Positions 1-13,675 of a DNA stretch of 64,000 nucleotides are shown in pieces. This DNA is from Riptortus pedestris (taxonomy: Eukaryota > Arthropoda > Insecta > Hemiptera > Alydidae), in contig CM032231.1 in assembly GCA_019009955.1 (NCBI GenBank), positions 91,967,001-92,031,000 on the forward strand, in the 5' to 3' direction. The position numbers and the translations under genes are program-made. The notes under the pieces are model-generated. The model was given only the letters and a program-made list of their open reading frames with translations. It was not told where the DNA came from and did not search any database. The stretch's first letter is position 1; every line of letters starts with the position of its first letter.

Positions 1-151
1 CGATAAAGAATTTTAAACAATGAACTTTAATAATTAAGTTAGTTCCTAAAATAAGCTTATCTATTTACTTAAACTGTTATATATTGGGAAAACAGAATAA
101 ATAAATAAATATAAACATTGATTCAACCTGCTACAAATAATTTAACTGTGG

Positions 152-210
<59 letters not shown>

Positions 211-1621
211 CAGAGGGGCAAGACTGGAGAGTAGATTAAAATTGTAGTCTGCATACTCATACTGGCTAATAGTTTATCATTAGACAGCTTATGCAGACTA
301 CCTAGGGATGGCAATCTAACAACTCGCCTTGAACTGGGCTTGAATCGAGTTTTTTTCTCCACTCATGCCTTTACTGGCATGAATTGAATTTTCCTCATGA
401 TGCCTTTATTGCAGGATGGTCTGATGCAGAAGGCATAGGTAATCCACTGCATGTGTTTGTTACCCTCTTATTCCCTTATTCGGTCCCGTGAAAATCAGGT
501 TTGCCTGTTCACGAGATCAATTACCAGGCGCAGCCTGTAAATTCAACATACACACACACACGTATATATCTGTGAGTGTGTGTGCCTGAGTTTGATTGAA
601 CGCCCGTTTTCTTTAGCCAGTTTGTGACTAGATATACTACTAAATAAATCCCTCCGCCCCGACGGGAATCGAACCTATTAGGCCAATGCCTTAACACCCA
701 TTTCTAATTTGAGCCACATTTTCTTCGATCGATATAGCATAAAGAACAATGTTTCATCTTTGCTCTTGTAATAAAAGTCTCCGAGTGCTTAAGAAAGATG
801 ACGTTTTTTATTTGCAGCAAGTGAAGGAACGTTTTCTCTTAGAAAGGTCTCTTATGATTATTTCATTCTTAGTCACAATTTGTTAAGGGAGACATTTTTT
901 TTGTATTGTTTAAGAGACCCTTTAAACCTCCGTAAAATATTCAGTCTTTAAGCGATGCCTAAAATATTCAGGACGACAATTTATTCTCAAGTTACGCGTT
1001 GCTCGTGTAATGGATAGCTTCATTTTCAAGTGAATGTCCTTCAATTTAAGAGATAACTTTTAGGCTCTTAAACACACGGAATTTGCAATGCCAATGAGTT
1101 AAATACATGAATTTTGTTTTCATAAATTAAAAAAAACGGAATATGCCACATGTACTTACTAAATATACAAATTAAAGCTAGCTGGTATGTATTTCCCACG
1201 ATTTAAAGAAAGGATCCAATAAAAGTTTTGGTTTGTTTGTTTGTTGGATTTTTGGCAAAAAACATCAGGGTCATCAATGCCCAACACACAGTTGACTGTA
1301 TTTGAGTTCCCTGTCCTTGGGAAATCGCAGACACATGCCCGCTAGGCATATTTATATATATAATGTTATTTATTTTTTTCCTCCATTTTTTATTTAATCT
1401 TTTTTCACTTATTTATATTTAATTTAATTTAACTTATTTATATTTTTGTTTAAACTCCCCCCTTCTTTTTCTTTCCTCTTTTTTTTAGCTAGGGGGGGGG
1501 GGTTCTAGGCCGTATGTCTTGAAACCTACGTACCGGTATCACAGGTGTTCAATTTAACTATTAAAAATAAAATAAATGAGACTAAAATAAATAAATAAAT
1601 ACTAAAGGGAAAAAAGAGACT
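1..1621. other. AT-rich non-coding DNA with simple repeats
   Basis: No coding region is supported here. The stretch holds a (TA)n tract at about 158-207, short CA/GT runs near 548-585, a SINE-like remnant near 620-715 (listed separately), a run of G at about 1492-1501, and AAATA-rich sequence. Nothing else is recognisable. Confidence 0.6.
620..716 (-). repeat. degenerate tRNA-derived SINE fragment
   Basis: Read on the minus strand this resembles the tRNA-like head of the SINE seen better at 52868 and 57649. It has a B-box-like GGTTCGATTCCCGTC block and, upstream of it, TTAAGGCATTGGCC. It is truncated and lacks the AATAAT tail, so the assignment rests on the B-box and order only. Confidence 0.4.
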
Positions 1622-1775
1622 ATCAATATATATATATATATATATATAGTTATGAACGGACCTCATTTACGTCATCAACTAGGTAGGATCGATGGACATT
1701 TGAAGAAAAATTTCAAAAATTCCGTCATGAGTACTACCTCAATAGCTGATTTCCCTTAAGAGAAATCTGCTAACA
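1622..1775 (+). mobile_element. 3' fragment of Helentron-like element (HINE)
   Basis: A (TA)n tract is followed by the family's 3' segment (GAACGGACCTCATT, then AGGTAGGATCGATGGACATT, then CAATAGCTGATTTCCC). It ends in the hairpin TTTCCCTTAAGAGAAA and TGCTAA. The 5' half is absent. The hairpin carries one mismatch. Confidence 0.75.
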
Positions 1776-1995
1776 AAGAAAGGGATTAGGGCTATTTAAA
1801 TAAAAAAAAAAAATAAAATAAAAAATAAAACTATTAAATAACAGAATTAAAATAAGCATTAAAATTTAAAACTTATTAATATTAAAATTATTAAAATAAC
1901 ATTGAAATTATAACTATGAAGATAAACATTAAAATTAATACCATTAAAATGAACATTGACATTAATACTCTTAAAATCAAAGCAAAAGAAAAAAA
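1776..1995 (+). repeat. low-complexity ATTAAAA-rich stretch
   Basis: The stretch is made of irregular ATTAAAATTA-type units with occasional ACATT. No gene is seen. It lies directly between two Helentron-like copies. Confidence 0.5.
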
Positions 1996-2433
1996 TCCGT
2001 CACGCAGCGGCTGCGTAAACTAAGAAGATTTCCCACGTAAAGTTTTACAATAGAGAAATTTCACGAGAGTCGATCAGTTAAGAAAACGGCCGAAGTAGCT
2101 TTTGGTGGGAGTCACCCGTCCGTTAGCCGCCCAGGTTTAATAAAAATGCAAATATCTCGGTTAATATTCAAGATAGAGAATAAATGTATATAACAATATT
2201 TATAGTACATTTAATTTGGAATAAGATTAATTCTGTTGTACAATATTTCTATCCGACCTATAGTAAGGGAGATATTTTGAATTTTCGAAAATCCTCCCCT
2301 CTAAACCACCACTCCCACTGGTCCGATTTCAGCCGTTAACGAACTTGATCTTTCTTTTTACATAGAACGACTAAATATCGAGTTAGTTTGGTAACGATCA
2401 AACAAAAATTGCGACCACTAGAGCGGTAACAGG

Positions 2434-2500
<67 letters not shown>

Positions 2501-2615
2501 TTTTGAACGGACCTCATTTTCGTCATCTCCTAGGTAGGATCGATGGACATTTGAAGAAAAATTTCGTCATGAGTATAACCTCAACAGCTGATTTCCCGTA
2601 AGGGAAATCTGCTAA
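1996..2615 (+). mobile_element. near full-length Helentron-like non-autonomous element (HINE)
   Basis: The copy begins TCCGTCACGCAGCGGCTGCG and carries the 5' subterminal AGCAGATTTCCC-type repeat in a diverged form. The core follows, containing AAATATCTCGGTTAATATTC and GATATTTTGAATTTTCG. A (TA)n tract lies at about 2436-2497. The 3' end has the hairpin GATTTCCCGTAAGGGAAATC followed by TGCTAA. Family knowledge: a 3' hairpin just before CTRR, subterminal inverted repeats and a central microsatellite are the hallmarks of Helentron/DINE-1 elements. It has no coding capacity and would need a Rep-helicase supplied in trans. Exact ends are uncertain by a few bases because both flanks are A-rich. Confidence 0.8.
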
Positions 2616-3372
<757 letters not shown>

Positions 3373-3839
3373 ATCTACATCTTTTGTAGACAATAGGTTG
3401 AGTACATGTAGAGTATGAAATCACTGAAATTCAAGAAGTTTTATTAAATAAATGAAGAAATATATTCCTGTATGGTAACATTTAAAATAATAATAATGAT
3501 TTAAAATACAGAAAAATATACTTAATTTGGTGTACGTTTAAAATAAAATCCATTTAACCATTTTTAAATATTTTTTTGAGCCATTTAGAAATTAAAGGGT
3601 GTATTATTTTAAATCTTCAGTGCTTGTACCAAGTTCTCTACAAAATGGTGGAAGGTGATTTGTGCAAGTAATTTGCTAAAGTTTCGTTCTTTTTAAATTT
3701 TGATAACCTGAGGTCGATCATTAAGTTTTTTACTTTCCATTTGCTAGGAAATTATTATTGCGGTGTTTTGATCAAGAAAGAATTGAAAAAATGATTTACT
3801 ATAAAAAGATTAAAAAGATACATTATTAATGTTCAGGAT

Positions 3840-4206
3840 GTTGGGGTTCTAATCTTAAAACTGAACTCTCCTAGGGGTTGAGGACACCGTGAAGAATTTT
3901 TCACTGAAAGAGGCATGGAAAAGTGCCTCAGATGAAGGTAAGTGGCTTTAAAAGCCAGATAGCTAATATAGTGGTGGGAGAGAGAGGTGGTTCCCAGACT
4001 GAAATTAATGACCCACGGGTCGAATGGGCCACTGGCTAGAATGACCCAAGTAGTTCACTGGAAACACTGCCAGGACCATCAAATGGTCGCCAGCAGATGA
4101 ATGGGATCATCCTAGACCACTACTGTCGTTTATTGACAGCTGTATAATCAGCTGGGTGCTTGAAAGGAGTGCCCAATAATAAAAAGTTAATTCTAATTCT
4201 AATTCC
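3840..4206 (+). repeat. possible retroposon 3' end with TTCTAA tail
   Basis: A stretch of mixed composition, unlike the flanking AT-rich DNA, ends in a short tandem (TTCTAA)n tail at about 4186-4205. Short 3' tandem repeats of this kind are common on non-LTR retroposons. No frame of useful length is present, so the family is not assigned. The 3373-3839 stretch upstream holds nothing recognisable. Confidence 0.3.
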
Positions 4207-4462
4207 CCTATTCCTGTGTCCTAAAAGTCAATTAGCAACTACATTTTATTGGTGGGTTCGTTGTTAGAGCGATTTCATTAAATGGAGAATCAGGCAGTAG
4301 CTTAGGTTACAAAGTCAATGGATTTTCCATGGTGAAGGACTCATAAACCCAAGCCTGTGAAAGTTTTTAAACCCTAAAGTTTTTAAACCCGTCCAAATTA
4401 CAAACCCATGTGGGCTTTAGCTGAATTTCCTTAAAGGGGAGATATGTATGTGTGTATATACA

Positions 4463-4830
4463 TGAGGCTTGAAACTAAAGGCCTATAACTCCATGATCAA
4501 GCCTGTACTCATGTTTGGATATGGGGCATGACCGTTGGCGGGTAACATGGAAACAAAGGTTGAAAGGTTTAAGCGTAAGGTTCTTAGAGCCTTTGTAGCC
4601 CCAAACTGGGATGGCGACTTAGGATTTTGGAGAAGAAAGGCAGTAGAGGAGATTATATCTGAAATGAGAAACAGTCGAGTTCACTTGATATGAAAGGTAA
4701 GAGGTTACAATGGGATGGACATGTGGCTAGAAGTAACCAAACCGTCTCCCTGTACAAGGCAATGAATGCGACAGTGGTAGGTACCCATCCAAGAGGGAGA
4801 CCGTAGATGAGATGGGTAGGCAGAGGAATC
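4463..4830 (+). pseudogene. non-LTR reverse transcriptase C-terminal remnant
   Basis: Plus-strand translation in shifting frames gives NSMIKPVLMFGYG, then ERFKRKVLRAF, RLQWDGHVAR and finally THPRGRP followed by a stop. This order (KPxLxYG..., RKVLRxxxxP, RxLQWxGHVxR, xGxRPRGRP) is the usual C-terminal end of non-LTR retrotransposon reverse transcriptases. Stops and frameshifts break it into pieces, so it is a dead fragment. The clade cannot be settled from this length. Confidence 0.65.
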
Positions 4831-4861
4831 ATGAGTCAACAGTAAAAAACGAAAGATACAT

Positions 4862-5110
4862 ATACACTCACACATCGCGTTACCAAACTCGATATTTAGG
4901 CGTTCCATGTACAACTCAAGATCAAGTTCGTTAACAGCTTGAATTGGACCAGGATATAGGGGAAATGTATTTTTCTTCATTCAAGACCGACTTCAGCTAA
5001 TCCCAAGTTAGCACTAAGCAAACACTAGGTTGTCATGGCACCACTTATTCTAAACTAAAATTGCAAATACTGATTCATTACAATCTTATTATGTGAGATA
5101 TATGCAAATA
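4862..5110 (-). mobile_element. degraded Helentron-like fragment
   Basis: Minus-orientation core of the family: GTTACCAAACTCGATATTTA, then GATCAAGTTCGTTAACAGC, and toward the right the TTACAATCTTATTATG region. Both termini are missing. Confidence 0.55.
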
Positions 5111-5369
5111 TGTTGTGTCGTCATCATTTAATACTATACGTTCTTTACTAAACGATTTTTATTTGATCAATACCCATGTTCTATATTTAAGCGTTTCTTA
5201 CACAACTAAAGATTATATTAGATAATGGCTAAAATCAGCTTAGGAAGAGGGGGAGCTAACATAGTATGAGTCGGCCTGAAAACGTTTATATAACCACTTG
5301 TAGAAAATGTTATTTTCAAAAACTATTGTTTTCACATGTTTTCTCAAACTTGAATATTAAGAGAGTGTT

Positions 5370-5443
5370 TTAGCAGATTTCTCTTAAGGAATCAAATGTC
5401 CATCGATCCTACCTAGTAGATGACGAAAATGAGGTCCGTTCAA

Positions 5444-5495
<52 letters not shown>

Positions 5496-5898
5496 TATAT
5501 TAGTCTGTTACCGCTCTAGCGGTCGCAATTTTTGTTTGATCGTTACCAAACTCGATATTTAGTCGTTTTATGTCGAAAGATCAAGTTCGTTAACGGCTGA
5601 AATCGGACCAGTGGGAGGGTGGGGGTTAGAGGGGAGGATTTTTGAAAATTCGAAATATCTCCGTTACTATACGTCGGCAAATTAAATTTACTATAAATAT
5701 TGTAATATACATTTATTCTCTATCTTGAATATTAACCGAGATATTTGCATTTTTATTAAATCTGGGCGGCTAACGGACGGGTGACTTTCCCGCCAAAAGC
5801 TAGTTCGGCCGTTTCCTTAACTGCTCGACTCTGAAATTTTTCTATTGTAAAACTTTACGTGGGAAATCTGCTTAGTTTCGCAGCCCCTGCTTGACGGA
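5370..5898 (-). mobile_element. Helentron-like element, minus orientation, 3' hairpin deleted
   Basis: The 3' end is at left (TTAGCAGATTTCTCTTAAGG, joined directly to AAATGTCCATCGATCC, so about 50 bp including half the hairpin are lost). A (TA)n tract lies at 5449-5500, followed by the core and 5' end (CACGTAAAG-type segment, then CTTAGTTTCGCAGCCCCTGC and TTGACGGA). It is otherwise collinear with the copy at 1996-2615. Confidence 0.8.
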
Positions 5899-7094
5899 CT
5901 TTTTTTTTTCTTGGGGGGGGGGGTTCAGTCTTTCGTAAACCCGTACTCTCCCGATATTTACTTTAAGTACCTTAGTCACTACATAAATCATCATCATCCT
6001 GTCAACGATATCGCGTCCAATTTGGTTCAGTTCATCTTTGGCGCCTTTTTTTTTTCTTTTTTTTTGTCATCCGCCTTTTTATTCAGGCTAGGTTATAAAA
6101 TTTGGTCATGAGGCATCTTCGCATCATATGATATTTAACACAATCAGATAGTAAATTGAATATCCAAGAACTGAGTTTACAGATGATAAATCAGCTATTA
6201 AATATGAAATTTAATTGCCTGACGAAGATGGACGGATTTCCATCGAAAATTTGCTAACCAAAAACATTCCAACCGCTGGAGCAGATAGCCGAAGTCCTCA
6301 CAATCCCAGCGATGCAGCCTCAAGCAGAATAAATATGAAATGAGTGGATGAGGGGTTTTATTGAAGGCTGAACCACCCTTCAAAGCTGATTTCTCTGAAG
6401 GGAAATCAATTAAAACTACTATATTTATAATGCTGAAATTTATGAGAGGGAGGGGGTAGAACACTACCTAAATGAAAAATTGAAATTTTTTCTCCTTACC
6501 TATTACAGAGACATAATATTTCCATTGGACCAACTTTGTTTAACATAAGAATATTACTAATTATGCTCAGTGATATGTTTTGACCTGTTGATTGGAACGG
6601 AGATATCATATATGACTTTACAAATAAATAATTTAAAATTAAATTAAAGCCCAGAAAATTAATGTGTTTTTTCATTTAATAGCAGTACAAGCAAGGCGTC
6701 CACATCAGAGTTTTTAAAGGTTTTTAAACGAAACCGGGCCAATTCTAATCATACCTTTTTGGGAGCCTACTGTAAAAGCATAAAAAGTAGTAGAGGCAAG
6801 AAATTTAAATTTCAAATTTTTCTGTGACAACTCTTTAATTTGCTTCCCCGACTTTTGAGAGGACTTCAAAAGGTTTCAGTGAATGGGTGGATCCTAAGCC
6901 TAAAAGAAGAAAAGCCTCTACTGTGACGATTGCCAGGGAGGGAACTAAATACGTTATGCAAAAGTAAAAAACAGCAGGGAAGGACTCCTTTGATGATGAA
7001 AAAAACTTCGATTCAATTAAAATGATATTTTGCGCCCAGGAATATAATGATATTCAACTGAGCTCATTCGGCCGGCTGCTTTGCTTCACGCTAC
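5899..7094. other. no gene recognised; one isolated 3' hairpin
   Basis: Mostly unassigned AT-rich DNA. At about 6381-6412 there is a small Helentron-type 3' hairpin remnant (GCTGATTTCTCTGAAGGGAA). Short open frames here show no recognisable domain. Confidence 0.45.
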
Positions 7095-7186
7095 ACGATT
7101 CTAACCAGCAGCGACTGATGATGGAGCTTGGTCTCTGAAAGTGCACTTTCTATATTAAAGTACTTGTGCCTTTTTATTGATCCTGA
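7095..7186 (+). repeat. single arm of a foldback repeat family; hammerhead-like core
   Basis: The sequence matches the right arm of the foldback at 23079-23383 (CCAGCAG, GATGATGGAGC, GTGCACTTTC, TTTTTATTGATCCTG). It contains CTGATGA at 7115-7121, 15 bases that can form a short stem-loop, then GAAA at 7137-7140. That is the layout of a hammerhead ribozyme core. Function is inference only. Confidence 0.45.
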
Positions 7187-7249
7187 TTAATCGGGACGGG
7201 TACACTACAAGTTGCTAACGTTTCTAGTCAACGTGAGCCTTGGGGGTTT

Positions 7250-7378
7250 ATTTTGTGAGTTAACTAGTAAATAAAATTCAACTGCCCTCGCAGGGATTGA
7301 TTCCACGACTAGGTTTGCCAAGCTTCTTAAGACCAACGCCTTAATGCTCTTGGCCAATCTGAGCCTCACAAGACCAAT
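7250..7378 (-). repeat. SINE fragment, minus orientation
   Basis: On the minus strand this reads GGCTCAGATTGGCCAAGAGC, then TTAAGGCGTTGG, then a B-box-like TCGTGGAATCAATCCC. It is the tRNA-like head of the same SINE found at 52868. The 3' body is short and diverged. Confidence 0.5.
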
Positions 7379-7924
7379 TAATGAAAAATTAAATTAGCTA
7401 AAACAGTATATTTTCTTATTTTTTTTTTTTGTGGATGTGTAATGTTATTTATACAGTAAACACGATAATCCGCTTTCTTTGGTGTGATTATTAACTTAAA
7501 TAGGACCCTTCAAACAGCCCGATTTCTGCATTTTTAAGCCCTTAATTAATTTAAATTAACCCATTGCATGTAATGTGTCAACATTCCCCATAGATTTTCC
7601 CTTAGGTTGTCCTTTTAGTCGAGGAGAGGCACCTTTCAGCCCCTGGGTGAATTAGAGCGGAAGTAAGTGGGAGGTTCTAGACTGTTATTGCTCCAAATTC
7701 TTGGAATGACAGTAGCCTCTATTCTTCTAATATTAGCTCTCTTCAAGATTTCTCTCCGGAGCATGCCTTTATATATTTTTCAGGGAACTACTCCCTCACC
7801 ACTCCGACACCAATTCAAGTTGTAAAAACGCTACAAATGAAAATGCACAATCTCTTAAAACAATTTCTGTTTCACATATGGCGCTACCGCCTCTCCAGAC
7901 TGAAATAGTCTGGTGTCCAATTTT

Positions 7925-8400
7925 TATGAGATTTCCCTTAAGAGAATTGAGTTATTTAGGATATACTCATTGACTTCTTATCGAAAAAAAAATCAAATGT
8001 TTATAAATCCTACATAGGGGATGATGAGAATGAGAGCCGTTCAAAACAGACTAGTGTGTGTGTTTTATATACATATATATATACATACACTTGCTTGTTT
8101 GTTAATGCAATTTTGTATCAGCCAAAATAGATATTAAAGCGATTCCTCTTTATCAAGTTCGATAATGGTCTTAGTCGGACCAAGAGGAGGGAATTTAGGG
8201 GGGGGGGAGAGAGTAAAAAGAAAATATCTGTGTTATCATGAGTTAGATCACAAAATGTTATAGAATAAATATCCTTGTAAATTTAATTTTCTATTAATGT
8301 TGATTTGTAATTGTTTTTCGTATCTGCAATTTTCAGCGAAATATTTTTATTTTTTTGTTTTATATTTGTCTCCATTACCAACCCCCATTTCTACTTATAC
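7925..8400 (-). mobile_element. old Helentron-like copy, minus orientation
   Basis: The 3' hairpin relic is at left (GAGATTTCCCTTAAGAGAA). It is followed by AAATGTTTATAAATCCTACA, GTTCAAAACAGA, a GT/TA microsatellite near 8050-8090 and a diverged core ending near CACCCCCATTTC. Divergence is much higher than in the copies at 36726 and 38035, suggesting an older insertion. Confidence 0.6.
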
Positions 8401-9854
8401 CACGGTAACAATAGGCAAACATATAACCTCTTATTATAACCTTAATTTCAAATTATTTTTTCTCAACTGAATAACCACTCCCGGAGGGTCTTTTTAAATA
8501 AAGCTTACTATTTCATATAAATTTGCCTCACTGGTAACACTGATCAAATAACAATTCACTATTTTATTTGTTATAATAAAAAAATTATTATTTTTGTCAA
8601 TCTTTGTTAACGTTTTGACGTAAATAGACGACACTTGTACATCGTTAATGCCTTACCCAATGACCAGGGGACCTTTAAGATGATGGAGGAAAGATTGTTT
8701 TCATTGACAATCCATATTTCAAGTCAAAGGATTTCGTTAACTTCTCTATTTAAATATAAAATACTGATTTTTTAATGATAATTTATACAAACTAGTATAT
8801 TGGGCCAAAACTACTTTTTACCATTTTAGTTATTGGAATTATGTAATAGGTCGCGAATTCATCTCTACTCGTTTTTACTTTGTATATATACTTATGTGTA
8901 AAAAATTTAATTAAAAAGTATTAATTAAGGGACCCCCCATACTACTAATACTTTTTAATTTGACAGCGGAGTGGATTTCATTGATTTGAAGTTGATAGTG
9001 GAGTAGATTACGTTTTCAGCTACAGTAATACGAGTATCGAAATCAAAAAGAGTTATTTTACACTAAATTTTATTAATTATATTTGATTGTATTTGAGCGA
9101 GAAATCTAATGCTTTCCACGTGTCAGTTCATAAGCTCTAAGATCTCCAAGGGATTCCACGAACCACCCTGCCCTTGTAAAGGACAAATATACACTTCCAG
9201 GAAGCGACAGTTCCTTCCAAGTTATTCCAGGCTCAGATTTATTGAGGTAAATGAACTCATAAATAATAGGCACATACACAACAAATTTCAGCCAATATTT
9301 CTATTTTTTTTTTGTTTTGTGGGATCAGTAATAATTTTTGGTGAGTAAAATTATTTAATTAAAAAAAGGCATCTTTGTGTAATTAAACTTAGGTACATAA
9401 ATTTATGTGTAAATATTGTATGTACCCATTTTCCTTGAGAGAGTATATATGCCAATGACCACTTCTAAGCGAGTTTCTTCTTCAACTGCAGATCTGTTAT
9501 CAATAACGTTTTAATTTCACAATGTACAATACGTTTCTCTAGTAAATAACGCAATTTAATATGAATCTTCCAAAAGATTAAACAGGTGTCTATAAAAGAA
9601 AACCAATTATTTGTTAAAAATAAAGCAAAACGAAACAATTATTAACACTTTTTCGAATAGCTAATATGTATATGTTCTTCATAGTTCAATGGCATGTGTC
9701 AACCCCAATATTTTAATCTGTCCGTTATAAACTCCTGACAACATTCACAAACTTCTCCGGATTTTATTATTTTCATATTTGTATTGTGATACAGCTTCAG
9801 GTAATCATTATTTGAAATTCTCAATTGGCTAACTAATCTTACTTTCTCCCGTCC
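8401..9854. other. no gene recognised
   Basis: AT-rich, largely unique sequence. A 79-codon open frame at 9109-9348 has no recognisable motif and no coding-type composition; I do not call it a gene. Confidence 0.45.
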
Positions 9855-9908
9855 CAATTAGCCTTAGTTGCAAAAAAGTGGACGTTAATAAATAATAATA
9901 ATAATAAT
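9855..9908 (+). repeat. SINE 3' tail fragment
   Basis: It carries CCCAATTAGCCTTAGTTGCA, AAAAGTGGACGTTAATAAAT and an (AAT)n tail. This is identical in layout to the 3' end of the complete SINE at 52868. Confidence 0.75.
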
Positions 9909-10484
9909 CTTACTTTCTTCATATTCACTTTGAATTTCAGATGATATTCCAGTTGGGACTGGAACTTTTATTTAAACTATTCTCCTTATATAAATTTGTT
10001 AATTAGGGCTTCGAAGTGTTAATTTACTATTGTGACTAGTAAAAGACATTAAAAAAGACTAGTATTTTAACCTAATTAACTACATACATACAAACAATTA
10101 AAAAATAAATAAAAATCAAATCCTCAAGGGAAAAAGATAAACAAAGAAAATAATTATTCTTAAACTAAACAAGGCATAATTTAATTTAATATAGGAACGA
10201 AGATTGTCTACTTAAAGAGAAAGAGTAAATTAAATTATAGTAAATCTAAAAGACTGACTTAAGAGCTCCGTTAAATTAAAATTATAAAAAAAGAAACAGG
10301 CAGAGATATTTCAATTATTTAAAATAACGAGATAAAAATGAGAGGTTGAGAGGCAGATTGAGGCTTATCGCTCCTAAATGTACCAATCCCATTAATTGTA
10401 ATTATATTTTTCAAATGAATTATTTATGTGTGTATATATATATATATATATATACATCTTTATATATGTAATTCTACTATACAT

Positions 10485-10665
10485 GTATATGTTACTGAAC
10501 TCCTCCTAAACGGCTGTACCGATTTGGATGAATTGTTTTTGTATGTGTTTTGGGTGACGCCTTGGATGGTTTAGATTCACAAATCTCCGCGGCAGATGGC
10601 GCTGCAATCAGTATCTAGGTTATTTATCTATACTACAACTAAACGGCTGGATCAACTTGAATGAA
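10485..10665 (-). repeat. 3' part of ACCCGGCAG-type interspersed repeat
   Basis: Minus-strand relatives of the element at 32161-32832: GAACTCCTCCTAAACGGCTG followed by TACCGATTTGGATGAATT matches the RC of its CAATCAAATCGGTCC and GGAGGAGTTCAGTG end. A second partial copy of the same block follows (AAACGGCTGGATCAACTTGA). The family assignment is not settled. Confidence 0.5.
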
Positions 10666-10724
10666 TTTTTGGGTATTTGTTTTTCATTTCATACTTTGTT
10701 TAATACCCTATTCCCTTGAAATCA

Positions 10725-10736
10725 TCTCTCTCTCTC

Positions 10737-10822
<86 letters not shown>

Positions 10823-10869
10823 CCTCTCCCTCTCACTCTCGCTCTCCCTCTCCCTCTCCCTCTCCCTCT

Positions 10870-10922
<53 letters not shown>

Positions 10923-10949
10923 CCTCTCCCTCTCCCTCTCCCTCTCCCC
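10725..10949 (+). repeat. (TC)n microsatellite with TCCCTC variants
   Basis: About 225 bp of TC repeats. The right third shifts to a CTCCCT hexamer register. Overlapping Ser-Leu and Arg-Glu frames are artefacts. Confidence 0.95.
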
Positions 10950-10970
10950 AGGATTATAGCAATAAATTAA

Positions 10971-11552
10971 ACGTTACGCAGGGTGCGTAAACTAAGCAGA
11001 TTTCCCACGTGAAGTTTTACAATAGAGAAATCTGCCTAATAACAACTGTAGTAGTAAGAAACCTCTAAACCTAAAACATTATTTAGGGCGTAATAACCCA
11101 AAACAGTTTCTAGCCCCAAAAAACAGTTAACCTAACCTCTAAACCTATTCACGAGGGACGAGTAGTTATAGAAACGGCCGCCAGAGCTCTCGGCGGAAAG
11201 TCCGAACATCGGTCCGCCTACTGGTGATCACACGCAGATTACAAATGCAAATATCTCGGTTAATATTCAAGATAGAGAATAAATACATATAACAATAATT
11301 ATAGTAAATTTAATTTACAATAAGATTGGTTAAATACAATTTTTCGATCCGATGCATAATAACGGAGATATTTCGAATTTTCAAAAAATCCTCCCCTCTA
11401 AACCCCCCCTCCCACTTGTCCGATTTCAGCCGTTAACGAACTTGATCTTCCTTTTTACATAAAACGATTAAATACCGAGTTTGGTGACGATTAAACAAAA
11501 ATTGCGACCGCTAGAGTGTTAACAGACAAATATATATATATATATATATATA

Positions 11553-11602
<50 letters not shown>

Positions 11603-11743
11603 TATATATATATATATAGTTTTGAACGGACCTCATTTTCGTCATCTCCTGGGTAGGATCGATGGACATTTGAAGAAATTTTTCGAAAATCGCGTCATGA
11701 GTACGACCTCAATAGCTGATTTCCCTAAAGGGAAATCTGCTAA
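10971..11743 (+). mobile_element. Helentron-like element, long 5' variant
   Basis: The 5' end is slightly eroded (TACGCAGGGTGCGTAAAC). It is followed by AGCAGATTTCCCACGTGAAG. This copy carries an extra roughly 170-bp 5' block (TAATAACAACTGTAGTAGTA ... ACCTAACCTCTAAACC ... GCTCTCGGCGG) that copies such as 16494 lack. A compound (TA)n tract lies at 11528-11618. The 3' end has TAGCTGATTTCCCTAAAGGG and AAATCTGCTAA. The same variant occurs at 15281 and, inverted, at 38035. Confidence 0.8.
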
Positions 11744-12112
<369 letters not shown>

Positions 12113-12192
12113 GCTCGTCCATTTCAGGTCTTCTATTTACTATTTATTTAAACAAAATCACTGAGTGCTTTATTCACTCTAAGTATATACGA

Positions 12193-12890
12193 GTAATGTA
12201 TGTAGATGACCTCCAAATCTATATTGAATCTGACGTAAAGGAGCTAATGCTTCTATCATTAGACTTAATGAAGACCTAAGCCGACTCCACTCCTGGTGTG
12301 CCAATCACGGTGTATTGATAAATAGCCAAAAATGTAAGGCAATTATAATTGGCTATTCTGCACAGCATAAGAAAATTGAGCGTGATAGCTTGCTGAAATT
12401 AAAAATTGGGAATGAATACTTAGATCTAGAGGACAAGGTGTGCAATCTAGGGCTTACAATGACGAGTACGTTTTCATGGAATGAAGAAATTCAGAATAGA
12501 TGTGCCAAGATATATAGAACCCTAGGTCAAATAAGAAGAATTAATTTTGTGGTACCTATTTCCATCAAAAAGACACTAGTAAGAAGTTTGTTTTTACCTC
12601 ACTTTAACTACGCATCTCTGGCAATGACCGATATGGCAAGTACTCTGATGGACCGATTGCAGCGAGCCCAGAATGCGGCAGTTCGGTTCATTTTTAATGC
12701 TCAAAGGCACGAGCATATATCGGGCTTTTATAATAGGTTGGGTTGGGACAGATTTAGAGAAAGACGAGATAAGGCTTTCTTACTCCTGACATGCAAGATT
12801 CTGAAGAATCGGCAGCCCTCGTACATCTACAAAGAATTAAATTTCCTAAGTAACTTTCACAACAGAGCAACAAGACACTCAAAGAACTGA
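12193..12890 (+). pseudogene. non-LTR retrotransposon reverse transcriptase, 3' part
   Basis: The frame begins with VMYVDDLQIYI (palm motif Y-x-D-D, here YVDD), breaks at an in-frame stop near 12270, and continues after a frameshift as LSRLHSWCANHGVLINSQKC. A 191-codon open segment from 12315 follows. It contains NLGLTMTSTFSW, KTLVRSLFLPHFNYASL and RLQRAQNAAVRFIF, which are typical thumb and connection blocks of non-LTR reverse transcriptases. The fingers and endonuclease regions are absent, so the copy is 5'-truncated. The start codon at 12315 is not a real gene start. Clade not assigned. Confidence 0.75.
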
Positions 12891-13675
12891 ATTTTTTGAA
12901 AGAATTTTTGAAGCGAAGGGTGGCCGAATATTAAGGCTCCTATAAACTATTTAATGTCGAAAAATGGTGAAAGCGCTAAATAAGATATGAAAAGAAATTT
13001 CTACTCCGAGAATAAATAGAATATATAGGTCACGTGTTAGAAGAGACGTTGCAAAAGGAAGGATATGAAAAAGAATTAGGATTGGTAGAGTCAGCAAGCG
13101 AGGTTGAAAAAGATGAATAGGTTTTGTGTGATTTCATAGATGTGTGTATGTGTGAGTGAACACAATAGACAGAGAAGGAGATTGGAAAGGCATCGAGAGA
13201 AATAGGGATGCCTCGAAAAACTGAGAGAAATAAAGTGATGTGGTAGAATTGATGTGTGTGTGTGTGTGTGTGTGTGTTATTCGGTTTCTGTAGCTACTTT
13301 CTGAACATTATATTGGTTACCATTCTATTGCAGGATCCCATACCTACAGCCCACATAGCATTTGACTTTCCTTTCTTTATTAAAGATCTCTCTTCTTTAT
13401 ATCATACTCTCTATACTCCTTTACAAGCAACCGGAATATTCACTGTTGGAATCAGTTCTTTCTGATTCCAGTGCTTCAATTTACAAGATATCTTCCTTGC
13501 AAATCATTTATCCGTACTATTGCCTTTTAACATTTTAGAAGCTTTCGCTTAAAGCAAAACATATCTATTGAGGTTGTAAAAAAAAGTAATACTTTCAATG
13601 TTGGCAGTTAGTTTAAACAAGTATGTTTGTTTCCGAGTAATTATATTTCTATATCGACTAATGGTATCCTGGTAT
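12891..13675. other. no gene; (GT)n tract
   Basis: Holds a (GT)n microsatellite at 13253-13276 and otherwise unassigned sequence. The first 100 bases may be the 3' end of the preceding retroposon. Confidence 0.45.
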